Part shown: piece after piece, positions 25,034 through 34,000 of the stretch | Position numbering within the stretch: the first letter of the stretch is position 1 | Layout of the letters: every line of letters starts with the position of its first letter | Origin: RUG14223 sp051881075 | Lineage (GTDB): Bacteria; Bacillota; Clostridia; Oscillospirales; Acutalibacteraceae | Direction of reading: 5' to 3' | DNA: 45,459 nucleotides | Assembly (NCBI GenBank): GCA_051881075.1 | Contig: JBJEPE010000070.1 | Span: 1-45,459, forward strand | Made by a program: the position numbers and the translations under genes | Notes under the pieces: model-generated | What the model saw: only the letters and a program-made list of their open reading frames with translations | What the model was told of the DNA's origin: nothing | Database searches by the model: none

Positions 25034-26725
25034 ATGCGTAAATTCATAGTGCGAACAGTATCAATGGGACTGGCAATATTGATAATTTTTGCGGTGAATA
25101 TTTCGGTCAACCTACACGGCATAAAGTGCGCAGATATAACTTTACACGTAAATGCCTATGATGATGAAAATACGGAGATTGAGGAAATTCTGAAACAAAG
25201 GATAGTAGATGCTATCGACAATCTACAGGATACTATATATATTTTGGATTTAGGCATAAGTAAATACTATGACTTTGACAGGATATTCTTCCAGATACTT
25301 GACGAACATCCGGAATTTTTCTATTTGAGTACATACTATTACGCTAGCTGGAGCGGCTCGACTTTTACGCACTTCAGCGTAAGCTTCACATATGAAGATA
25401 TAGAAGAAATATCAGAAAAAAAAGCTGTGTTTGATGAAACCTGCGATAAGATTCTAAGTAAGGTTGATCCATCGTGGTCTGATTATGAGAAAGCACTGTA
25501 TATGCACGATTATATAGTTCTCAATGCCGAGTACAACAGTAATTATGACGAATGGGACAGCGACACCGAGGACTACAACGCATACGGTATATTGGTTAAT
25601 GGCATGGGTATATGCAGCGGATATGCCTGTGCATATGCACATTTGCTTAATTTAGTAGGTATAGAGAATAAATTTGCCGAGAGCGATGATATGGATCATA
25701 TATGGAATTTAGTTAAAATCGACGGCGAATATTATCATGCAGACTTAACCTTTGATGATACGGAATATAACAATATAGGCAGAGTAAAGCACAGTAACTT
25801 TTTACTCAGCGACAGTGCGATAGAGAATGCGTCGGGAACTAAGCATACAGGATGGCAGGAGTACACCGATATAGTTGCGGAAAGCACACGGTTTGACGAT
25901 TATTTTTGGCGTGATATAGAGAGCGGATTTTTCTCGATTGACGGTTTGTGGTATTTTGTAGATAAAAAGGGCGATATAAAGAGCTATGACTTTACAAGTG
26001 AATCCGAAAATCTGGTTCTTAGTGTAGATACTACGTGGAAAAAGTGGGGAACAACAAATGTGTTACTTAATGATAAGTATGTCAGGATTTTGGAGTATAG
26101 CGACAAGATTTTGTATAATACTGACAGCGAAGTCTTTATTACAGATGTAAATGAGGTTGCTCCTGAGAAAATATTTGAGGCTGACACCTCAACAGGATAT
26201 ATTTACGGTATAGGCATTAAAGAGGATAAACTGACATACTGTTTGAAAACACGATCCGGCGATAAAGAAAACAGTATAGAAACAGATTTGGATATACAGC
26301 AGTTTATACAATCAAATGAAACTGAAAGTACAAAACCTAAGATAAGAGTTATAGTGCAGGATGCACTCGGAAATAATGTTTCTGAGAAAACGGTAGAGCA
26401 GGGCACTGAGATAGTGCTTGACCCACCGGAAGATTATCATGAAAAGGTTTTTGTAGAATGGCGGTGCACATTAGCCTCTGAGAGTGAAATGTATTTTACG
26501 CCGATATATAAAAATATAGGCGATGTAGATAAGAATGATATTTTAAATTTGCAAGATGTATATTTAATTTATCTATATACGTTAAGTAGAACAGAAACGG
26601 CAAATTCTACTGGATTAAAAAATATAGACAGTACAACTTTTAAGCTTTGTAATATCAATAATGACAATGTGATAGATATTCTTGACTGTAATGCTTTGCA
26701 AGAAAGATTACTCTCGATCAGTTAA
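25034..26725 (+). CDS. Secreted transglutaminase-like protein with dockerin
   Basis: A 563-residue secreted protein. Signal peptide about 1-32. The papain-like transglutaminase core (about 130-245) contains the catalytic triad: C194 in GMGICSGYACAYAHLL, H222 in DDMDHIWNLV and D237 in GEYYHADLTFDDTEY. About 250-420: a beta-rich region of unknown fold resembling a prolow-density/DUF5050-like reporter of repeated strands. About 430-495: an InlB-like B-repeat (EKTVEQGTEIVLDPPEDY, FVEWRCTL). C-terminus 496-563: type I dockerin with two calcium loops, GDVDKNDILNLQDVYLIY and CNINNDNVIDILDCNALQ. The dockerin should bind a cohesin, placing it on a cellulosome or on the cell surface. The core is probably a protease or peptide crosslinker. 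ATG 25034 follows GAGAAAGGG. Confidence 0.88.
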   Translation: MRKFIVRTVSMGLAILIIFAVNISVNLHGIKCADITLHVNAYDDENTEIEEILKQRIVDAIDNLQDTIYILDLGISKYYDFDRIFFQILDEHPEFFYLSTYYYASWSGSTFTHFSVSFTYEDIEEISEKKAVFDETCDKILSKVDPSWSDYEKALYMHDYIVLNAEYNSNYDEWDSDTEDYNAYGILVNGMGICSGYACAYAHLLNLVGIENKFAESDDMDHIWNLVKIDGEYYHADLTFDDTEYNNIGRVKHSNFLLSDSAIENASGTKHTGWQEYTDIVAESTRFDDYFWRDIESGFFSIDGLWYFVDKKGDIKSYDFTSESENLVLSVDTTWKKWGTTNVLLNDKYVRILEYSDKILYNTDSEVFITDVNEVAPEKIFEADTSTGYIYGIGIKEDKLTYCLKTRSGDKENSIETDLDIQQFIQSNETESTKPKIRVIVQDALGNNVSEKTVEQGTEIVLDPPEDYHEKVFVEWRCTLASESEMYFTPIYKNIGDVDKNDILNLQDVYLIYLYTLSRTETANSTGLKNIDSTTFKLCNINNDNVIDILDCNALQERLLSIS

Positions 26726-27033
26726 TGTATATTTATTCTTGATTTATACAAACAGATCACCGGGTGAAGTAATATTCGCGGTATAATTGTTTCTCATTGT
26801 ATTATGAATAAATATAATAAAATAGTGAAAAAATATAAATTTGTTTTTTGAATATTATTTGAATATTAATCGAACTAAGTAAGATAAATCTATATATAAA
26901 CAAAAATAAAGCTATTGAGCATACAAGGATAAGAGGAAATTAATAAATCAGGACAGGTTTAATATAATTATGACTATAAAAAATCGACCTACATATTTAA
27001 ACGTAGGTCGATTGTTATTTATATAAGTAGAAA
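26726..27033. other. Intergenic region between the dockerin gene and tdk
   Basis: 308 nt, AT-rich, between converging genes. It holds the tdk terminator at its right end; no gene, repeat or other signal was recognised in the rest. Confidence 0.7.
26976..27013 (-). terminator. Terminator of tdk
   Basis: Perfect 11-bp stem (26982-26992/27003-27013, AATCGACCTAC and complement), 10-nt loop, followed on the minus strand by TTTTTTATAG. On the plus strand TTGTTATTT follows, so it can also stop transcription of the dockerin gene. Confidence 0.88.
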
Positions 27034-27639
27034 TTATTTTTGTACAGACTCGCTTTGTGTTTCTGCAATGCACTTTTTCCAACACCTGTGGCACATTGCA
27101 ATATAAGTATCGTTACCGCCAAGAAGAATTTTATTGCCGTGTGTTATTACTACGCCGGCATCATTAAGACGGGCATTAACTATTGCCTTTCTGCCGCATT
27201 GACATATAGTTTTGATCTCACTTATCGAGTCAGCAAGCTCAAAGAGACGCCGACTGCCGACAAAAAGCTTAGTACGAAAGTCTGTTCTTAAACCGAAGCA
27301 GAGAACGGGAACGTTGAATTTATCAACGATTGTTCGTAGCTGATCTATGTGTTCAGAGGCAAAGAACTGACATTCATCGGCAATTATAACATCGGCTTTT
27401 CTGTCTGCTTTCTCAAGGGAAGTAAAACGCTCTATTATATTGTCTTTCTCTGTTATTATATCGGCTTCTGAGTATAAACCTATACGTGACTTGACGATAT
27501 TCTGACCGTCACGTGTATCTGTAGACGGCTTAATAAGCCAAACCTTCATGCCTCGTTCTTCATAATTAAATTTAGTGATTAAGGCCTGAGCAGACTTAGA
27601 ACTGCCCATTGCACCATATTTAAAATAAAGCTTCGCCAT
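27034..27639 (-). CDS. tdk: Thymidine kinase (type II)
   Basis: Salvages thymidine by ATP-dependent phosphorylation to dTMP. 201 residues. P-loop GAMGSSKSAQAL (9-20), a variant of the usual GxMxSGKT/S; catalytic Glu89 in DVIIADECQFF; lasso region FRTKLFVGSRRLFELAD; zinc-binding cysteines in CQCGRKA and MCHRCWKKC. Start ATG 27637-27639 gives the family start MAKLYF. A GAGGTG ribosome binding site lies 24 nt upstream, separated by a small hairpin (AGAAG-TTTTAT-CTTCT); an in-frame GTG at 27666 would add nine residues not seen in the family. Single-gene unit. Confidence 0.94.
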   Translation of the reverse strand: MAKLYFKYGAMGSSKSAQALITKFNYEERGMKVWLIKPSTDTRDGQNIVKSRIGLYSEADIITEKDNIIERFTSLEKADRKADVIIADECQFFASEHIDQLRTIVDKFNVPVLCFGLRTDFRTKLFVGSRRLFELADSISEIKTICQCGRKAIVNARLNDAGVVITHGNKILLGGNDTYIAMCHRCWKKCIAETQSESVQK

Positions 27640-27978
27640 AATATAGAAGATAAAACTTCTATTCACCTCACTGCATCTTTATGTATACAGATATAATCTG
27701 ATAAATTTTTATAACACTGTGAAAACACAACAGCTATATTATATACGAAAAGCATGAACTTTACAATGTTTTAATTGAAATTTAAAAAAATTTAAATAAT
27801 CTTACAATATTAATGAAAAAACGGTCTGTTTTTTTATGCCTAATATAAATTTTTTATTTATATAAAAGGCACAATAAACAAAATTAATCGAAAAATTTGT
27901 GCAAAAATACGAAAATGTAAATTTTTATGTTTTTATATGACAAAATGTAAAAAATTGATTGAAATTAAAAGCCGTTTG

Positions 27979-27987
27979 TGATAAAAT
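27979..27987 (+). promoter_or_regulatory. Extended -10 promoter of the giant surface protein
   Basis: TGATAAAAT fits the TGnTATAAT extended -10. TTGATT at 27955-27960 is 21 nt away, too far for a standard -35. It would give a leader of about 105 nt containing both hairpins. Confidence 0.4.
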
Positions 27988-28005
27988 ATGTACGATGTAT
28001 AGTAT

Positions 28006-28069
28006 ATTCGCAAGTATGCGAATTTGTAGCTTTTGGCTTAAAAATGCGGAATTTAAGCCAAAAGCTGCA
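28006..28069 (+). promoter_or_regulatory. Two tandem perfect hairpins in the leader of the giant gene
   Basis: Hairpin A: ATTCGCA (28006-28012)/TGCGAAT (28017-28023), 4-nt loop. Hairpin B: 15-bp perfect stem 28028-28042/28052-28066 with a 9-nt loop, extendable by two or three more pairs. Hairpin B ends about 18 nt before the AAAGGAG ribosome binding site. No T run follows. Likely mRNA stabilisers or protein-binding sites; function is inferred. Confidence 0.65.
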
Positions 28070-28097
28070 GTACAAAAAAACTTAAAGGAGAATGGTC

Positions 28098-31000
28098 ATG
28101 AAAACTTTAAGACGCAAGATCACGTCGATCTTTTTAGCGGTACTTATGGTATCATCAATGGTTTTCAGCTGTGGCGTTGTAGTTAATGCTGTTACCGATA
28201 CCGTTGTTGCTTGGCAGTATGATGTCGAGAACTATGAGAATATCGATTTGATCGACAAAGCAGCCGGCACGGCAAATGCCACCACCGGTACAGGTGTACT
28301 TCAAGCTGTAGGTACTTCCTTTGAAAACACTTGGTCTTCAAATTCGATCCCGTCAAAAGGTTGGTCTTCCGACACTTATTGGTTGCTTACTTTTTCAACC
28401 TTAAATAAGAGCGGTCTTTATATGTCCGCATGCGGTAGATCTTCAAACACCGGTCCTGCTACATTTGACGTGTTCTATAGCACAGATAATGAGAACTGGA
28501 CTCAGTTTGCAGGCTTTACATATCTTACTAAAGATTATAAAGATATAAGCTTCGCAAAGTATGCTGACGGTGCGCTTTCTGAAGAGACAAGCACAGCTTT
28601 AGCTCTGCCATCTGCTCTTGAAGATAAGGAAACAGTATATATAAAGATGTCTGTTAATCCTGAATCTTTATCAGTTAGAGGCGATGCAATAGACACCTCA
28701 TCAGGTGTATCAAACATCAATAACATTGTTATATTTACAGATGACGAAGTACCGGATATCATCGAAGATGAGGATATCTGCGAAACCGTTACGGCTTCTG
28801 TTGCTTCAGGCACAGTAGATAAGGGTACCACAGTAACACTTTCTACAGCTACTGAGGGTGCAACTATTTATTATTCTTATAACAATGGCGAATTTATGGA
28901 ATATACGGGTGCCATCACTATCAACGAAACAGCTACTATAGTTGCTTACGCTTCTAAGGCTGATTTTGAGGATAGCGCAAAGGCTACATTTACATACACA
29001 GTGGAAACTGTTGTTGATCCAGATCCAGACCCTGATCCAGATCCAGACCCAGATCCGGCACCGGTTGATAGACCGCAAGAGCCGGCAGACCTTAAGGATC
29101 CTATCGCCGCAGATATGCTTCCGGCAGGTGCATTAACTATTGAGGAGGCTCTCAATTCAGTAGGTAATGTTGTTAATTTTGTTGGTCAGGTTGCCTATAT
29201 TTACGGCACAGCTGGTTCAAACCTTGTTAATGTTTGCTTACAAGACGTTATAGACGGTAAAGTTTATTCTATACTTGTTTATGATAAGGCGAATACTTAT
29301 ACAATAGGCGATATTGTATCCGTAACAGGCGCTATTACTAACTATAACGGCGTTATAGAGGCAAAAGATATTACTTCATGCGAGAAGCTTGGCACCGCTG
29401 ATGCCTTCCCACCGCTTGTTATAACAGCCGCTCAGGTTAATGAGTATTCAAGTGAATATATCTCAAGATATGTAGTTATTAAGGATGCCACTATCGGTGA
29501 ATATGGCGACTATATATCAGTTACAGATGAAACAGGTACTGTTCAGCTCTATAAGGGTGCTGCATATCCTGACGGTGTTGTAGGCGGTACAACACTTAAG
29601 GAATTGACCTGTGCTGTTTCTACATTTAAGGGCACACCGCAATTACGTAACGCATCTTCTGCTGATTATGTATTTGAAGGCGTACCGACCTGCGATTCTG
29701 TTAAGGCAACACCTGCAAGTGGTGCTATTGCTGAGGGAACAGAAATAACCCTCTCCACATCTACAGCAGGTGCAACCATTATGTATAGCGTAAACGGTGC
29801 TGATTATGTTGAATATACGGCTCCGATAGCTGCTACAACTCTCCCTATGACTATTGAAGCTTATGCTAAGTGTGATGGATATACGGATTCTGCTGTAAAG
29901 ACATTCAGCTATACGGCTAAAGAAATTCAGCCACCTACTGACATTAAGGATCCTATTAGTGATGAGATGATTCCTGAAGGTTCACTCAACGTTAAAGAGG
30001 CTAACAGTGCTGAGGATAAGAGTACAGTAACCGTAGTAGGCCAGTTGGTAGCAAGATATGGTAATCAAGGTTCAATCAACTCTTCAATTCTTGAGGATGT
30101 AATTGACGGACAGGTTTACGGTATTCAGCTTTATGATGCTACTCCTGATGTTGAGATCGGTGACATTATTCAAGTAACCGGTCAGGTAACAACATACGGT
30201 GCTGTTAAGCAAATTCAGAATATTGAAAAAACTACTGTATTAGGCAAGGCTCCAACAATGGATGCACAACCTGTAACAGTTAAAGAACTTTTAGATAACT
30301 TTGAGGATTATGTTTCTGAGTATGTAGTACTTGAGAACATGACACTCGGCGAGCATGGCGGCAACGGTACAACTACTATTACCGATGCTTCCGGCAATGA
30401 AATCGGTATTTACCGTTCGGCAGCTTATCCGGATAATGCTTCTGCAGGTACAGTTGCTAAGAAGGTTTACGCTGTATTCTCAAGATACAACGGAACACTC
30501 CAGTTAAGAAACGGTTATACAGACGAATTTGACTGCGGTCAATTTAAGTATGAGAGCTTTAAGCTCCCGCTTGCCTCATGGGCAGGATCAGCTGCTCCTA
30601 CAGAAGCAGCAGTAAATGGCGACCTTCTTGCTGAGAACGACTACTTAGATACAAGTGCAGTTCTTACACTTTCTAACGGCAAGATTCCGAAGAACAGTTC
30701 ATCAACAGGTTCTATGGGTTCTGTAGGACTTGGCGCAGGTGAGTATTATCAATTTAAACTTGACGCTTCTAAGATAGGCAAGCTTACTATGTCTTATAAG
30801 CTCAGAGGTTCAAAAACTTCTGCAAAGAACTTTAACGTAATGGTAAGTGCAGACGGCGGCGAAACCTTTGTACAGGCTAACACAGAAGTACTTTCACTCA
30901 CAAAAGACGGTGAGTATGAGAGCTTTTCAGTAGCTCTGCCGGGCATTGCATCCGGTGTTAAGGATCTTTTGGTAAGATTGCAGGTCGTTGACGATGTAGC

Positions 31001-34000
31001 TATCAACGGTAGTCCAATCGGCTCAAATGCGTCACAGTATTTGCAAGAGGTTAAGTTTGTTGGATATCCGATAAACGCTCCTGAATTATTCCCAAGAGTT
31101 CCTGTTTCATCAGTTGATGCAGGTCAAGTACCTTACGGCACAGTTGTAGAGCTTTCAGCTTACGACGATGCAAAAGTACTTTATTCTACAAACGGTATAG
31201 ATTTTGTTGATTACGATTCAACAGCCAAGATCACTCTTGACACATTACCGACAACTCTTTATATTAAAGCTTATTCAGCTAAAACAAATAATTACAGTAT
31301 GACAAGAACATATCTCTACGAGAAGTTCAAGTGTGCTACTGTTAAGGGCAGTCCTAACGGCGGTGCAGTTAAAGAGGGAGCAACATTAAAGCTCACTTGT
31401 GACACTGCTGACGCTACTATTTACTACTGCTTTGATTACAATGCAGAAACAAAGACCGGTACTTGGGTTGAGTATGATGCAGATGCGAAGATAAAGCTTG
31501 ATACATTACCTTGCTCTGTTTCAGCATATGCTTCACTCAGCGGTTATGAAAACAGTGAAGTAAATACATTCAGCTTTACTCAAAGATTGAATGAAAACTA
31601 CTTGATTAAATTTGGTCAGATACACTCACACACAAATTATTCTGACGGTGCAGGTTCTTGCGAAGACGCATTTAAGCACGCTTCACAAGATGTTGCAAAC
31701 CTCGACTTCCTATCTGTAACTGACCACTCTAACAGCTTTGATAACGATACAAGCTGCTCTATCACAGATGGTAGTGCCAGTGAAGAGTGGATTGAGGGAC
31801 ATGAGCTTGCTGATAAGTATACATCAGCTGATTTTGTATGCTTCTATGGTTATGAGATGACATGGTCAAACGGCCTCGGACATATGAATACATTTAATAC
31901 AGCAGGCTTCCAGTCACGTACTCAAACAGCTTACAAGACATATGCAACAGCTCTCCAAAACTACTACAATACAGTTAAGACGGTTACTGATTCTATCAAC
32001 CAATTCAACCATCCGGGCACAACATTCGGTGATTTTGAAGACTTTGCACACTTTGATTCAGATATTGACCAACTTATCACTTTGATTGAGGTTGGTAACG
32101 GTGAAGGTGCAATCGGTAGTTCCGGTTACTTCCCATCATATGAATATTATACACGTGCTCTTGATAGAGGCTGGCACGTAGCTCCTACAAATAACCAAGA
32201 TAACCATAAGGGCCTTTGGGGCGATGCCAATACGGCAAGAACAGTTGCATTGGTTGACGAGCTCACACGTGAGAACATCTACGATGCAATGAGAAACTAC
32301 AGAATTTATGCAACTGAGGATAACGATTTCGAAATCACCTATAAGCTCAATGATAATATCATGGGTACTATCCTTGAGAAAGAAGATGTAGGCGAAGAAG
32401 TTACAATCACAGTTGATATGCACGATCCTACCGATTCAGCTATCGGTAAGGTAGAAGTTATTGTAAACGGCGGTTTATCAGTAGCTAACCAAACATTTAA
32501 CGCAAATACAGCTACTGCAACATTCGTGTTGCCATCAAGCTATTCATATTATTATATTAAGATCACACAGGCTGACGGCGATATCGCTGTAACAGCTCCT
32601 GTATGGGTAGGCGAAGTTGAGGCAGTTGGTATTTCATCCATCAGCACAACAGCACCTTTAGCAGTTAAGGGCGAGGCTCTTGACGTAAATCTTGCACTCT
32701 TTAATAATGAATCATCACCTCTTGAGATTTCTTCTATTGAGTTCTCAATCGATGGCGAAGTAATTCATACAGTTGATTTGGACGCTGCTGGTTTAACATC
32801 TATTGAACCGTATGCAGCCCCAACATATTCATTCGATTATACACATAACGCATTGGGTAACACTCAAATCAAAGTTGAGGTTAGAGGTACACTCAATGGT
32901 ACAGAAAAGCTTTATACTTCTGTACTGCAGCTTGACTATGTAGTACCTGAAATGGTTACAAGAGTTATAGTTGACGGTACACATTACAACGACTATGTAA
33001 CCGGTAGATATAGCGGTAACATGGGTAACTTCCAGGCTATAGCAGGAGCACAGAACGTTAAGGTTGACGTTGTTACTGACGAGATTACACCTGAAATGCT
33101 AGAAGATTGTGCTTTGCTTATAATTTCGACTCCGTCAAAGAATTCTCCGTATGCTTCTTATCCGACAGGTGCAGTTGCACAGGATTTCTCTGATGAGTTC
33201 ATTAATATGGTAGCCGATTATGTACAGGCAGGCGGTACTGTTATCGTTTGTAGCATGACTGACTACTATGATACACCGGGCTTTATAAATGCTGAGCAGG
33301 AGAACAGACTCCTCAAGGCTATTGGCTCAACAATGACAGTAAACAGCGATACAGCTTGTGACTATGTAACCAACGGTGGCCAGCCATACCGTCTGTATCT
33401 TGACGATTATAACTTAGATTCTCCATACCTTGAGGGTCTTAAGGAAGGTCAGGTATTCAGCTCTTACAGAGGCGGCACAGTGAATCCGGGCAACGGCGAA
33501 GCTATTGTTTACGGACATGACACAACATATTCACAAGACTGGACCGATAATGAAGGTAACTCTCTTGCTCAGGGTACAGATGAAAATAACTTCACAATTT
33601 ACCCTGAATATATCGAGATGGGTAAGACAGTATTCCTTGCTACCGAACAGGTTGGCGACAACGGCGGTAGAGTATTCGTATCAAGCGGCGTATTTATGTC
33701 TAACTTTGAGGTTAAGGCAGAGCTTGATAACATTTGGGATTTACCATACACTAATAAGACAATAATAGAGAACATTCTTAATGAAGTTAAGGTTGAGCTT
33801 CCGCTTAGCACTATAGCTGATTTAAGAGCAGGCAACCTCGGTGATGTATTCCGTATTCAGGGCTACGTAACTGCTGGTACTGCAAATGAAAACAATAAAT
33901 TCTTTGACGCTATCTATGTTCAGGACGAAACAGGAGGTACTACAGTATTCCCGTTTGCTGAGCTTGGTCTTGAGATAGGCACAAAGATGGATATTACAGG

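Larger units (their letters stand above)
27640..28097. other. Divergent intergenic region, tdk / giant surface protein
   Basis: 458 nt of highly AT-rich DNA between two divergent genes. Contains the tdk leader hairpin, a candidate extended -10 for the giant gene (27979-27987) and two hairpins in its leader (28006-28066). No gene seen; a short open frame from 27959 is read through by the hairpins and lacks a ribosome binding site. Confidence 0.7.
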
